From Alkalihalobacillus trypoxylicola (lineage in GTDB: Bacteria > Bacillota > Bacilli > Bacillales > Bacillaceae_D), in assembly GCF_001590785.1 (NCBI RefSeq), contig NZ_LTAO01000023.1, positions 1,142-65,141 of the forward strand: DNA of 64,000 nucleotides, written 5' to 3'. A program made the position numbers and the translations under genes. The notes under the pieces were generated by a model. The model did not search any database, was not told where the DNA came from, and worked only from the letters and a program-made list of their open reading frames with translations. Below, piece by piece: positions 1-13,338 of the stretch. Numbering within the stretch: the stretch's first letter is position 1; each line of letters begins with the position of its first letter.

Positions 1-62
1 GAGCTTTTTTCAACCTCAGCTTTAAGTTGTTCCAAATTTATAGTAATATTAAAAGTGGTCAT
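1..62 (-). CDS. IS256-family transposase, N-terminal fragment (runs off window)
   Basis: Only the first 20 codons are present. An ATG at 62-60 follows a GGAGG ribosome site at 71-75, and the frame stays open to the window edge, starting MTTFNITINLEQLK. This resembles the N-terminus of Mutator/IS256-type transposases. The stronger argument is context: immediately upstream lies a sequence reading GATTAAGTCCATATAATTG in the transposase direction, very close to the terminal inverted repeat I remember for IS256. The catalytic DDE region lies outside the window, so family and intactness cannot be tested here. Confidence 0.6.
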   Translation of the reverse strand, partial: MTTFNITINLEQLKAEVEKS

Positions 63-259
63 TATCATATCCTCCGTGTGTGATGGTTTTTCGTCGAACT
101 CATTGTAACACGGACATGATAATGGCCTTTTCTTTTTACACAATTATATGGACTTAATCGTTATCATATCCTCCGTGTGTGATGGTTTTTCGTCGAACTC
201 ATTGTAACACGGACATGATAATGGCCTTTTCTTTTTACACAATTATATGGACTTAATCG
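62..259 (-). mobile_element. IS256-like element end with 99-bp tandem duplication
   Basis: Positions 62-160 and 161-259 are two perfect head-to-tail copies of a 99-bp unit. The unit contains the transposase ribosome site and, at its outer end, the terminal repeat GATTAAGTCCATATAATTG (on the minus strand). The element therefore carries two copies of its transposase-proximal end in tandem, with outer boundaries near 160 and 258. No target-site duplication can be tested because the far end is missing. The copies are identical, so the duplication looks recent. Confidence 0.75.
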
Positions 260-555
260 AATAGCGTTTTTCTTTTGACCAATTTCCTAATCGCATGCTT
301 TTTTCGGGTGAATAGACGGCTCCCTTTTGACCGTTTTTTTGATTCTGAGCTCTTTTTGGGTGAATAGTGCTTTCCCTTTTGACCGTTTTGGTGGTGCGGC
401 TCCCAGTTCGGGCGAATAGGAGGCTTTCTTTTGACCAATTTCCTAATCGCATGCTTTTTTCCGGTGAATAGACTGCTTCCTTTTGAGCTTTTTTGTGGTG
501 CGGCTCTCAGTTGGGGTGAACAGACCTTTCCCTTTTGACTTTTTTCGCCTGCTCA
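256..555. repeat. 52-bp tandem repeat array A (about 6 units)
   Basis: The octamer TTTTGACC or a one-base variant recurs at 273, 325, 377, 429, 481 and 533, an exact 52-bp period. Between occurrences the units share GTGGTGCGGCTC, GGTGAATAG and similar blocks. Because 52 is not a multiple of three, successive units fall in different frames, so the open frames crossing the array are not evidence of protein. A second array with the same consensus and orientation lies at 39259-39610. The array begins within a few bases of the insertion-sequence end. Confidence 0.85.
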
Positions 556-900
556 GCCCTTTTTTATCCAAATGAACTCTCTAATTTCTACTTTTTTTGC
601 TAAGAGTTTATTGGATTTCACAAAAAATGATAAAGTTTTTATTGTTTTTTTCAAAAAATTCAATTAATATGAATTTAGATATCCCCTTTCTTCCATTTCT
701 TAGTCACTCCCCTATTTCTGTTTGATCCCTTCGGATACTTTGGCAAAAAAGCTTTTCATTTTCAAAATTCTCCATATGACATTTCCTTTAAAATCTTTCT
801 AGTAACCCCTTTTTGTTAACCTTCACTTACATTTCATTCGCCTACTAACTGATAGTCCTTTTATTCACTCAGCAATCAACCGTTGAATCAAAAAAATTAT
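556..900. other. A+T-rich intergenic stretch, no gene seen
   Basis: This stretch between array A and the NERD gene is very A+T-rich. I see no open frame with a ribosome site, no RNA gene and no convincing terminator. Confidence 0.5.
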
Positions 901-915
901 TAAGGAGGAACACTA

Positions 916-1848
916 TTGATTGTTAAACCTTGTAAAGAGCCTTTAGAATTTTCCATATGGAGAAGTTTAAGAAGTCGCAAACAGAATATTACGAAGGAGG
1001 ATATGCAATATTATTTTAAAAATCTTAAAGGGTTCCATGGAGAGCTAGAATTTGAAAAGTGGTGTGAGGACTTACCTGAAGATTGGTTGTGTTTTCATAA
1101 TTTATGTTTAGAAGTAAAGAATTCGAAATTTCAGCTAGATTACATCGTTTTAACAAACAAATCTTTATTCCTTTTTGAAATTAAATTTTATTCTCATGAT
1201 TACTATTTTGAAAATGATACCCTCTATACTCATCAAAATAAAGAGGTTCTAAATCCCTCACTTCAGTTACAAAGAAATAAAACCCTATTACGTCAATTCT
1301 TAACTGAGCACGATTATGATATCCCCATCCATGCTTATGTCATTTTTATCAATCCTCATTTCTTTTTGTACTATGCACCATTAGATGTGCCTTATTTACA
1401 TTCTTTTGTGTATCCGCCTCAATTGAAACGATTTAAAAAGAAGCTCCATGAAATATATTTCAATACACAAGTAATTCTCTCTTATCAAAAACTACAAGAC
1501 CTTTCAAATTTATTTTTAAAACAAAGTTTTGTTCCTAAGAATTTGATGAGAATACCTAGCTTTAATTTTGCAGAGCTCAAAAAAGGCATTCGTTGCAAAA
1601 ACTGCAGTTCCCTCCAAACTAGAATCAAGACGAAGCTTATTTCTTGTGAAAAATGTGGAATTTCGGAAAAGAAAAAAGAGGCAGTTCTTCGAAATATTGA
1701 AGAATTTATCTTACTGTTTCCTAGCCAGAAGCTTACGACAACTAAAATATATCAATGGTGCAAAATCCTCTCACAAAAAACGATATACCAAATTCTTCGC
1801 TCCAACTTTAAGCCCACCAAAAAAACAAGATATACCTATTATCAATAA
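916..1848 (+). CDS. NERD domain protein with C-terminal zinc-ribbon-like region
   Basis: A 310-residue protein starting at TTG (916), seven bases after AAGGAGG (902-908). Residues about 40-150 resemble a nuclease-related domain: FHGELEFEKW, then LDYIVLTNKSLFLFEIK, where the Asp and the ExK pair are the expected restriction-endonuclease-fold residues. Residues about 228-252 carry two Cys pairs (CKNC and CEKC) that could bind zinc, followed by a basic helix-rich tail. NERD proteins are common in Bacillus and their substrates are mostly unknown. It is monocistronic, on the plus strand, and next to mobile and repeated DNA, so it could be an accessory gene. DNA processing is an inference. Confidence 0.75.
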   Translation: MIVKPCKEPLEFSIWRSLRSRKQNITKEDMQYYFKNLKGFHGELEFEKWCEDLPEDWLCFHNLCLEVKNSKFQLDYIVLTNKSLFLFEIKFYSHDYYFENDTLYTHQNKEVLNPSLQLQRNKTLLRQFLTEHDYDIPIHAYVIFINPHFFLYYAPLDVPYLHSFVYPPQLKRFKKKLHEIYFNTQVILSYQKLQDLSNLFLKQSFVPKNLMRIPSFNFAELKKGIRCKNCSSLQTRIKTKLISCEKCGISEKKKEAVLRNIEEFILLFPSQKLTTTKIYQWCKILSQKTIYQILRSNFKPTKKTRYTYYQ

Positions 1849-2240
1849 TTGAAAACTTAAATTCCGAATAATAAGTATCTACCAATTTTTCAATACTTCT
1901 TCTTTTCAGTAAAGCGTTTTATTAGTAGTTTCCTCTTTCATTTTTGAACTCAAGTATCTTAGTTCGCTGCCCTCACCTATTTTTTCTTTTACTTTCATCT
2001 ATCTATACTAATTGAATGTCTAATCTAAATTAAGTGGGATGAATGTTTGAAGCACTTTCACACCCTTTAATATCCCGGTTAAAACAAACACGTGCTCCTT
2101 ATCAGATTACCTTTTTAATGAGCTAATCAACTTTCAAACCTTCACTTGAACATAGGTGTTTTTCCGATAGCATCTACCAACTTGAGACAAACACAATTGG
2201 TCAGACTAAATGCTTCTTTCTCCTAAAACCTTTTACAAAC
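1849..2240. other. Intergenic stretch, no gene seen
   Basis: A+T-rich region between the convergent NERD gene and spoIIQ. No frame with a plausible start and ribosome site, no RNA motif, and no clear terminator for the plus-strand gene. Confidence 0.5.
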
Positions 2241-2275
2241 AAAAAAACACCACAATCATTTGCTAATTGTGGTGT
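2241..2275 (-). terminator. Rho-independent terminator of spoIIQ
   Basis: The stem ACACCACAAT / ATTGTGGTGT, followed on the minus strand by seven T residues, begins about a dozen bases after the spoIIQ stop codon. Confidence 0.85.
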
Positions 2276-2288
2276 CTCGTATTCTAGA

Positions 2289-3218
2289 TTAAACGGCCAT
2301 CGAAACTTCACCGATTGATTCAATCGCTTCATTGTTTTCAGTGTTATCGGTGTCTTCATCGTCAGAATTCTCTTGCTCATCTTCTTTTTCTTTCTCATCT
2401 TGCTCTTTATCATCAGCTGGTTGCTTTAAGGCGTCATTGGTACTTTCTTCCTTTTCTGGTTGCTCTTTCTCTCCATCAGCTGGCTCTTTGTTGTCTGCTT
2501 CTTCATCTAATAAAGTATCAATAGGTTGCTTGAATAAATCTGTTGGATTTACTGGTATTCCATCATTACGAAGCTCGAAATGAACATGAACTCCAGCATC
2601 CGTATTGTACATATTTCTTCCTGCATTTCCTAAAGACTCACCTTGTTTAACGGTTTCTCCTTCAGATACACTTACTCCCTCTAAGCTATGATAATGAGTG
2701 ACAATTCCATTTTCATGGTTTAACTCTACTACATAACCTAGTAATGCATCCTTTTGTGCTTTTACAACTGTACCTGATAAAGCTGCTGTTACCTCAAAGG
2801 ATTCTCCATCTGCTCTTGCATAGTCTATTCCTTTGTTTTGGTAATACATATTATCGTAGAATACTAATGCTTTTTGCTGATCTTCTAATGTTCCATTTGT
2901 ATCATAGAAAGGTCCAACAATTTCTACTTCACTGTCTTCTGATACTGGCATCTCTAGAACTTCATTTGAAATGGTTACTTCCATTGCTTCTTCATCAAAC
3001 GGATTTAATCCAATACCAGAATCATTGATTTCCGTTTGACTTTCTGGATTAGTAGATTCATTTTCACCTTGTAGGAAAAATACGGCACTTAGAATTCCAG
3101 CTGCTACGACTAAATAGAGAGCAGGTGCGGCCCAGCGTTTACGCATAAGTCGCTTTACATTTACACTTAAAGAATTTTTCTCTTGATTCGAAGAGCGTTT
3201 GTTTTCGTCTTCTCTCAT
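2289..3218 (-). CDS. spoIIQ: SpoIIQ, forespore engulfment and channel protein (LytM/M23 fold)
   Basis: A 309-residue bitopic protein: a basic cytoplasmic N-terminus, one membrane segment (about 32-49), an M23/LytM domain (about 110-230) and a long Glu/Asp/Lys-rich tail. SpoIIQ is made in the forespore and binds SpoIIIAH across the septum to form the engulfment ratchet and feeding-tube channel. The zinc site looks degenerate: the usual HxxxD ligand region reads NKGID, so the first His is absent, while HVHFEL is kept. That suggests a structural role rather than an endopeptidase, as in B. subtilis. The ATG has a GAGGTGAT ribosome site. It sits beside spoIID and murA as in B. subtilis, and a sigma-F-like promoter lies just upstream. 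Confidence 0.93.
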   Translation of the reverse strand: MREDENKRSSNQEKNSLSVNVKRLMRKRWAAPALYLVVAAGILSAVFFLQGENESTNPESQTEINDSGIGLNPFDEEAMEVTISNEVLEMPVSEDSEVEIVGPFYDTNGTLEDQQKALVFYDNMYYQNKGIDYARADGESFEVTAALSGTVVKAQKDALLGYVVELNHENGIVTHYHSLEGVSVSEGETVKQGESLGNAGRNMYNTDAGVHVHFELRNDGIPVNPTDLFKQPIDTLLDEEADNKEPADGEKEQPEKEESTNDALKQPADDKEQDEKEKEDEQENSDDEDTDNTENNEAIESIGEVSMAV

Positions 3219-3237
3219 GTTTCATCACCTCAGCAAT

Positions 3238-3267
3238 CAGTTTGATCAGATTAAGAGGTTTGTATAC
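3238..3267 (-). promoter_or_regulatory. Candidate sigma-F promoter of spoIIQ
   Basis: On the minus strand GTATA (3267-3263) is followed after exactly 15 bases by GATCAAACT, close to the forespore sigma-F/G pattern GYWTA-N15-GGNRANANTW. The -10-like box ends about 19 bases before the spoIIQ ATG. The second and fourth positions of the -10 deviate from consensus. Confidence 0.5.
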
Positions 3268-3431
3268 ATGTAAATTAAATTTTTTTCATTTATTTTTCGA
3301 CAATAGTAACATTTTTATTCATCCATTTAAAAAAAGACCGCTGATTTTAACTTTTTTATATAGAGGGTTACGGCCTTTGTTATTGAATAAATATAGTGAA
3401 TATTAAAATTTTAGAGTATGGAGGTTTTTTA

Positions 3432-4001
3432 ATGAGGAAGATCATAGCACAGATAATGGTTAGCATCGACGGTTATATGGAGGATTCCGAACATCAATTA
3501 ACTTGGCATGTTATTGATGATGAGTATCACAGCTATTCTTATTCTCTTATGGAAACATGTGATAAGTTAATATTTGGTCGAAAAACATTTGAACATATGT
3601 CTCATTTTTGGCCAACTGAAAAAGCTAAATCCTCCCTTCCTTATATTGCAGCGAAAATGAATAACTTAAAAAAGCTGATCATATCGAATACATTAAATAA
3701 TACTAGCTGGGAGAATTCTAACATTGTTCATGATCAAATCGTCGAAACATTAAAATCTCTTAAACAAAAAAGCGGGAAAAACCTCTTAATCTTAGCAAGC
3801 TCTGAATTAGTTCATTTCTTATTGAGTCACCAACTTATTGATGAAATTCATTATATTATAAATCCAGTAGCTCTTGGAAATGGGGTCTCTTATTTTAAAA
3901 TGAACGATATCAAGAGGGTTTTTTCTGTTTTGGACGTTAAGTCATTTAGTTCTGGAAACATCTTAATCATCTATAGTCCAAAATTTCAGTTGAACAAATG
4001 A
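3432..4001 (+). CDS. Dihydrofolate reductase family protein (RibD C-terminal-like, YyaP type)
   Basis: A 189-residue protein. The ATG at 3432 is chosen because GGAGG lies at 3420-3424; the frame is open further upstream but has no ribosome site there. The start MRKIIAQIMVSIDGYMED, the FGRKTFEHM block and the later LILASSELVHFLL segment are typical of the RibD C-terminal/DHFR-like family, which uses NAD(P)H-type cofactors on unknown substrates. It is monocistronic on the plus strand, wedged between spoIIQ and spoIID, where B. subtilis has no such gene to my knowledge. Family is likely and substrate unknown. Confidence 0.8.
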   Translation: MRKIIAQIMVSIDGYMEDSEHQLTWHVIDDEYHSYSYSLMETCDKLIFGRKTFEHMSHFWPTEKAKSSLPYIAAKMNNLKKLIISNTLNNTSWENSNIVHDQIVETLKSLKQKSGKNLLILASSELVHFLLSHQLIDEIHYIINPVALGNGVSYFKMNDIKRVFSVLDVKSFSSGNILIIYSPKFQLNK

Positions 4002-4103
4002 AGTAACCCAAGCTCCTTATAATTTATGCATTACCCCATTAGTGGATGTGGTTGTGTATTTTTATGAAGTCTTAGACCCTCCTTGTAGTTTTTCCGATAG
4101 CAA

Positions 4104-4140
4104 AAAAAAGAATGAAACTACAATTAGTTTCACTCTTTTT
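4104..4140. terminator. Bidirectional terminator between the reductase-like gene and spoIID
   Basis: The stem AATGAAACTA / TAGTTTCACT is flanked by A-run and T-run on opposite sides. It can serve spoIID (minus strand) and the convergent plus-strand gene. Confidence 0.8.
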
Positions 4141-4161
4141 AAGCATTTTCAATTCTACTTT

Positions 4162-5211
4162 TTATGAGCGGTTTGCGACATATTGTTTGATAAAAGGAGC
4201 TGTCGTTTCAATTTTTACATCCTGATAATAATGGTGAACAATTTCTTTATAGCTTTTTCCTTCTAAAGCCATTCCATTTGCTCCGTATTGACTCATTCCT
4301 ACACCGTGTCCCCAGCCTTTTGTTTGAACAATTACTTCATTCCCTTGTCTTTGCCACTGGAAATCAGCTGAATCAAGACTAAGACTTTCACGAATTACTT
4401 TCCCACTTAATTCTTTTCCGTTAATATTGGCTGTTTCTACTCGACCACTATTCGTTCTTGAAACAATCGTACCCACACTTCCATCATTCGGCAGCTCTAC
4501 ATTGAGCTTTGCTTCAAAATCTTCAACGCTAATTGTGGTTTGACCAGTAAAACGAGGAGATTCTTGGTCCCAGGGACTTTCTACACTTCTTAAGTAAGGT
4601 AGTTTATTTTCCCAATAATCCTCTGAGTTTTCTGTGTATCCATTACTAGTAGAAAAATAAGAGGCATCTATAGGCTTTTCACCATAGGTAATGATTTCAC
4701 CCTTTGTTGAAAGGACGGCCTCTTCAATTTTACGGTAATATTCATCAAACTGCTCTCCCCATTTTTCCTGTAACTGTGTCTTATCTTGATACACTTGATG
4801 TGTTGCTCCAGTATCAGTAATGAGTGCGCCTTCTGGTGTTTTCGTCACCTCTTCATTCATCATATACTGTAAAATAAATGTTCTTGCAGCTAATGCTTGT
4901 GCTTTTAGTGCTTCCATTTCAAAAGAAGCATTCATTTCTGAGCCAACCACTCCCATTACATACTCTTCCAACTTTATTTCTTCAACCTCATTTTTCTCTG
5001 TTCTAAATACGGTCACCATTACATCATCGGCAGAAGTTTTTTCTAAAACCACTTCTTCTGATTCATGAGATTGTTCCTTTTCAGTTGAAGCCTCAACAAT
5101 GTTGTCTGTTTGCAGAACTTCTTCATTAGAAGAGCCCATTAGTACAAGCATTGTAGGCAGAACTAAAACAATTGCACTTAGAATAATACCTAGAACGAGC
5201 ATTCTTTTCAT
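4162..5211 (-). CDS. spoIID: SpoIID, stage II sporulation peptidoglycan lytic transglycosylase
   Basis: A 349-residue mother-cell protein with one N-terminal membrane anchor (about 5-26) and an extracellular SpoIID/LytB domain. Recognisable blocks are YVMGVVGSEM, ALKAQALAARTF, YFSTSNGYTE and GWGHGVGMSQYGA near the C-terminus. In B. subtilis SpoIID cleaves glycan strands and acts with SpoIIP and SpoIIM during engulfment. The length matches the family. The ATG follows GGAGGAG. It lies downstream of murA1 in the same orientation, with its own terminator. A mother-cell sigma-E promoter is expected, but I could not identify a convincing one. Confidence 0.95.
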   Translation of the reverse strand: MKRMLVLGIILSAIVLVLPTMLVLMGSSNEEVLQTDNIVEASTEKEQSHESEEVVLEKTSADDVMVTVFRTEKNEVEEIKLEEYVMGVVGSEMNASFEMEALKAQALAARTFILQYMMNEEVTKTPEGALITDTGATHQVYQDKTQLQEKWGEQFDEYYRKIEEAVLSTKGEIITYGEKPIDASYFSTSNGYTENSEDYWENKLPYLRSVESPWDQESPRFTGQTTISVEDFEAKLNVELPNDGSVGTIVSRTNSGRVETANINGKELSGKVIRESLSLDSADFQWQRQGNEVIVQTKGWGHGVGMSQYGANGMALEGKSYKEIVHHYYQDVKIETTAPFIKQYVANRS

Positions 5212-5501
5212 AGTCTAAACTCCTCCATCAGTTATCTCTCTATACTTGAATATATGTTATCTGTAAAAACGATAGAACTGATTTTGATAGATTCAAGAGA
5301 TAAGCTATAAGCAGGATTCTACAATTTCTATTACAGATTTTTGAAGAAAAAACAGCTTATTCGTAGCTTTCCTCATTTTTTATGGCTATTTCGAATGAGT
5401 TTGGCTTTTAGGGAAATAGACAAGTTCCATTTTGGTCTTTTCAAATATTATTTATACATATGTATCTTTTATGTTTTTTCGGTTTTCAGTTATTAAAGAT
5501 C

Positions 5502-5552
5502 AAAAAAACCCCTTTAGGAGCAGATTAACATCTGTCTTCCCGGAAAGGGGAT
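5502..5552 (-). terminator. Terminator of murA1
   Basis: The stem CCCCTTT / AAAGGGG contains an inner hairpin CAGAT / ATCTG and is followed by seven T residues on the minus strand, about 25 bases past the murA1 stop. Confidence 0.85.
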
Positions 5553-5576
5553 CATTATGATGATTTTTTTTAATAA

Positions 5577-6884
5577 TTACACTAAATTGGTTTTTACTTC
5601 TACTTCTGTTGGAGCAGCTTCGGTTTCTTCTTTAAATCGCTCTATTTTGGCTCCTAAGCCACAAAGCTTTTCTGTTAAGTTTACATATCCTCTGTCAATA
5701 TGCTGAAGCTCCGTAACCCGTGTAATGCCATCTGCAACTAAACCAGCTATCACTAGTGCTGCACCAGCACGCAAATCAGTTGCTGCAACTTCTGCACCTT
5801 GTAAAGAATTAGGTCCTGAAATAATCGCAGAACGACCTTCTATTTTGATGTTTCCATTCATACGGCGGAATTCTTCAACATGCATGTATCTGTTTTCAAA
5901 TACCGTTTCAGTGATGACACTAGTTCCCTCTGCCTTTAGTAATAACGCCATCATTTGAGCTTGCATGTCAGTAGGAAAACCTGGGTGAGGCATCGTTTTA
6001 ATATCAACAGCTTTTAAAACCTCTGGTCCAATGACTCGAAGTCCAGTTGGCTCTTCGATAATTTTGACATTCATTTCCTGCATTTTTGCGATTAAAGGAC
6101 GTAAATGTTCACTCAAAGCGCCTTCTACTAATACATCTCCACCAGAAATAGCAGCTGCCACCATAAAAGTACCTGCCTCAATTCGATCAGGTATCACTGT
6201 ATGCTCTGCTCCTTCTAATGAATCGACTCCTTCAATACGAATAACTCCTGTACCCGCACCACGAACTTTCGCACCCATCGAGTTTAAATAATTCGCTAAG
6301 CAGACAATTTCTGGCTCTTCAGCAGCATTTTCAATAATAGTCGTTCCCTCAGCTAAAGCAGCTGCCATCATGATATTCTCAGTAGCTCCTACACTTGGGA
6401 AGTCCAAATAAATTTTTGTACCTTGAAGACGTCCATCAATGCGTGCTTCAATAAAGCCATTTCCTATTTCAACAACGGCTCCCATTGCTTCAAATCCCTT
6501 TAAATGCTGATCAATAGGTCTTGAACCAATTGCACAGCCACCTGGCAATGCAATACGTGCTTTTCCTACTCTTGCTAAAAGTGGACCCATTACTAAGAAT
6601 GATGCACGCATTTTCCTTACATATTCAAACGGTGCTTCTGTTTTTAAAGTATCTTCTGCGTTTACTTTAAATACTCCATCAGTATATTCCACATCAATAT
6701 TTAAATTTCTTAAAACCTCTTGCATTGTGTATACATCAGCCAATGAAGGCACATCATAAATATGGCTCGTGCCGCGGCCAGCTAAAATCGATGCAGCAAT
6801 CACAGGTAGTACAGCGTTCTTGGCACCTGATACCTTTACAGTGCCCTTTAGCTTGTTACCACCGTGGACAATAATTTTTTCCAA
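5577..6884 (-). CDS. murA: UDP-N-acetylglucosamine 1-carboxyvinyltransferase MurA (first copy)
   Basis: A 435-residue enzyme that transfers enolpyruvate from PEP to UDP-GlcNAc, the first committed step of peptidoglycan synthesis. The two-domain EPSP-synthase-like fold is recognisable: [16 protein letters not shown] at the N-terminus and the active-site loop [16 protein letters not shown] with the reactive Cys. The start is TTG, with GGAGGGG six bases upstream. A short acidic extension ends the protein. Its place between ywmB and spoIID matches B. subtilis murAA, the essential paralogue. A second MurA lies at 52527-53810. Confidence 0.96.
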   Translation of the reverse strand: MEKIIVHGGNKLKGTVKVSGAKNAVLPVIAASILAGRGTSHIYDVPSLADVYTMQEVLRNLNIDVEYTDGVFKVNAEDTLKTEAPFEYVRKMRASFLVMGPLLARVGKARIALPGGCAIGSRPIDQHLKGFEAMGAVVEIGNGFIEARIDGRLQGTKIYLDFPSVGATENIMMAAALAEGTTIIENAAEEPEIVCLANYLNSMGAKVRGAGTGVIRIEGVDSLEGAEHTVIPDRIEAGTFMVAAAISGGDVLVEGALSEHLRPLIAKMQEMNVKIIEEPTGLRVIGPEVLKAVDIKTMPHPGFPTDMQAQMMALLLKAEGTSVITETVFENRYMHVEEFRRMNGNIKIEGRSAIISGPNSLQGAEVAATDLRAGAALVIAGLVADGITRVTELQHIDRGYVNLTEKLCGLGAKIERFKEETEAAPTEVEVKTNLV

Positions 6885-6928
6885 CGTATTCCCCTCCGCG
6901 TCTTGAAATTATGGTCTCTTCTATATTA

Positions 6929-7693
6929 TCAATATTCAGTCGTAATAATAGGCGTTCCTATTGTCACAGTCGTCCTAGAGCCCAATCCTTGCTCTTGTCT
7001 AATCGCTAGTTGAATATTCATCTCTTCACCATTCGTTTCAATAGCTTGTTCCCAGTCCTCTAAATAAGCAGAAACAGATAGAAAATGCTCCTCTTTCAAT
7101 GCTTCAATCTGTGTTGCATCAAGGGTTTCAAGTAATTGATCGGCGAAATGTGAAATATCGTTATTAGCTAATAAATTTTCATTTTGTGACGTTTTTAATT
7201 GCGTGAAAATGGTTGCTTGATCAAGTGAGAAAGAATTCATTCTTGATTGAACTAACGGTTCCAATTGCTGTGATGAAAGAGTGTGAAGTGAGGATCCTTG
7301 AAGTTGATATGTGTGCGAAACTCGATACTGTCCATTTTCTGGATAGGCAAAGATTTTAACGGTCTCTTTTGTATCCATACTTGGATTGTTATTGGTAATC
7401 AGTGCGCTCCATTCAGAGCTAGTAACATCAACACTTTTTACCATCCAGTTATCAAAAATACGGCTCATCATATGTACATGCTGCTTGAATGATTCTTTAT
7501 CAGAGATCATTTCTTGTTCTTCTCTAATTAAAATCTGCCATTCATCTATTTCCCATCTCTGATTTCCAGCCAATTCCACTAAATCTTCGGCTGTGGCTTT
7601 TAATGAATGACCCCCTAAAGAGTTTGCAAAAAAGTGTACATAACCTAACCCGAACAACACTACCACAACAAAAAGATTCATTCCCATTTTCAT
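6929..7693 (-). CDS. ywmB: YwmB family protein, membrane-anchored
   Basis: About 254 residues. The ATG at 7693 is preferred because GGAGGGG sits about 8 bases upstream; a TTG six codons earlier overlaps that site. A hydrophobic N-terminal segment (about 5-22) acts as signal or anchor and the rest is predicted extracellular. The family is defined by its conserved place between the atp operon and murA in Bacillus. The function is unknown, although a cell-envelope role is suggested by the neighbours. The assignment rests mainly on synteny and size. Confidence 0.8.
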   Translation of the reverse strand: MKMGMNLFVVVVLFGLGYVHFFANSLGGHSLKATAEDLVELAGNQRWEIDEWQILIREEQEMISDKESFKQHVHMMSRIFDNWMVKSVDVTSSEWSALITNNNPSMDTKETVKIFAYPENGQYRVSHTYQLQGSSLHTLSSQQLEPLVQSRMNSFSLDQATIFTQLKTSQNENLLANNDISHFADQLLETLDATQIEALKEEHFLSVSAYLEDWEQAIETNGEEMNIQLAIRQEQGLGSRTTVTIGTPIITTEY

Positions 7694-7795
7694 TTTTGGT
7701 TTCCCCTCCAAAAAATAAGCTTATACTTACATTTTGACCAGAGTAGGAAACCTCATACATGGAAGTTGTAGTCACTATTCGACATGTTGTACAAA

Positions 7796-8029
7796 TCACC
7801 ATAAATAGCGTAGCATTTGAGATGAATTTAAATAATCAAGAAAAAAGTTACTCACCAAATGGGCAATAGCAAAGGTTAACAATACCATTAATGTAATAGC
7901 TCTCGGTCCTTTCGGATCTCGTAAGAATACATCAAATCGAACTGCCTGTAATGCCCACCATGTTAATGCAAGGAAAAGTACATTGACAATAATATGTATT
8001 ATAGCCTGTTGACCAAATTCCTCTAACAT
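7796..8029 (-). CDS. ywzB: DUF1146 small membrane protein YwzB
   Basis: A 77-residue protein with two membrane helices (about 10-30 and 47-66), separated by a basic loop containing RDPKGPRA. The ATG follows AAGGAG. DUF1146/YwzB occupies the gap between atpC and ywmB throughout Bacillus. The function is unknown. Confidence 0.85.
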   Translation of the reverse strand: MLEEFGQQAIIHIIVNVLFLALTWWALQAVRFDVFLRDPKGPRAITLMVLLTFAIAHLVSNFFLDYLNSSQMLRYLW

Positions 8030-8480
8030 GGTTCTTAGCTCCTTTTCTACTTAATTAGTCAAATATCGACAAGATTTTTGCATCTTCATTTTTAATGCTT
8101 GTTTAAAAAACAATCCACATCTCATAATAACTTATCTTGTTAAAAAAATCTATAGATCAAATATGGAATTATATAGTTGTACTGACCTATTTTTTATGAA
8201 ATTGTGTCTGTTTTTTTACAAACTTTTTGATAGAAAAGACCGATGTCAAATGTTTGTTCTCTTCGTCTTCAATTTGAATACTTTTGTTGTTTCCGTTTTT
8301 GCTTAAAACAGAGCAAATATTAAGTTGGTAAATGACTACTTAGATGATTAAGACTACTTTAGGTTTATTATCTCTACCCGATTTTTCAGAGACTCAATCA
8401 TCCAATCACCATTTCAATATATATAACGTTAAAATACACAAAAGGTTTCATAAAATTATATATAATTTGAGATTTACAAC
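8030..8480. other. Intergenic region upstream of ywzB, no gene seen
   Basis: A+T-rich with no frame worth calling. It should contain the ywzB-ywmB-murA promoter, which I could not place with confidence. It ends at the palindromic element at 8482. Confidence 0.45.
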
Positions 8481-8481
8481 G

Positions 8482-8743
8482 AGTGAACTTATACAACTCT
8501 TATAATGAAAACGGAAAGGTTAGGTTTTTGATTTCCACTTTAGGTAGATGTTTTCCCAAGGGCTTGTCTTCAGCTAACTCTGACTAGGCAGAGCGTCGTC
8601 AGAGTGGATCTTCAAACGGCGCTGATCCTTTGGGAGTCACTACCTAGCATTACAATCAACGTGTAAATTCAAAAACATTTAAGACATATTTTTTAATAAA
8701 CGTTCGGTTTCATTCACTTATGGAGCAATTATGTTATTCACTC
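8482..8743 (+). repeat. Palindromic interspersed element, copy 1
   Basis: A copy of the roughly 260-bp family. The conserved core (about 8531-8660) begins CACTTTAGGTAGATG and ends GGGAGTCACTACCTA; these two blocks are inverted repeats of each other. The right terminal repeat carries CGTTCGGTTTCATTCAC; the left one is degenerate. The inner hairpin is CTCTGAC / GTCAGAG. It lies between the 3' end of the atp operon and ywzB. Confidence 0.85.
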
Positions 8744-8756
8744 AATCTTGTAAAAA

Positions 8757-8800
8757 TAAAAAACGAGCCCGATAAATTCCTTCGGACTCGTTTTTTATTT
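8757..8800 (-). terminator. Terminator of the atp operon
   Basis: The stem ACGAGTCCGAA / TTCGGACTCGT (one internal mismatch) with T-runs on either strand lies about 30 bases past the atpC stop. Confidence 0.85.
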
Positions 8801-8830
8801 TTTAGACTAGTTCTATACTAGCCTCTTTAC

Positions 8831-9274
<444 letters not shown>

Positions 9275-9358
9275 TCACTCTAGATGCTTTCATTATGACA
9301 TATGACTAGAGTGAGGATTTGAAATCACTGTTATAACCTAACAGTCGTGACTAGTGGA

Positions 9359-10789
<1,431 letters not shown>

Positions 10790-10847
10790 TCATTGCGTTA
10801 TTTTTCTAATAAACATTAAATGACCGATTATCATAGTTTTACATGTA

Positions 10848-11771
<924 letters not shown>

Positions 11772-11808
11772 TCAGTCATTGTTAAAATGACTAGGAGATT
11801 TCATTCAA

Positions 11809-13338
<1,530 letters not shown>

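Noticed and set aside
243-452. Minus-strand frames across array A and across array B (39260-39622) rich in Lys, Arg and Ser
   Set aside because: The unit length of 52 shifts frame in each repeat, there is no ribosome site, and the frames exist because the repeat lacks stops. Treated as non-coding repeat.
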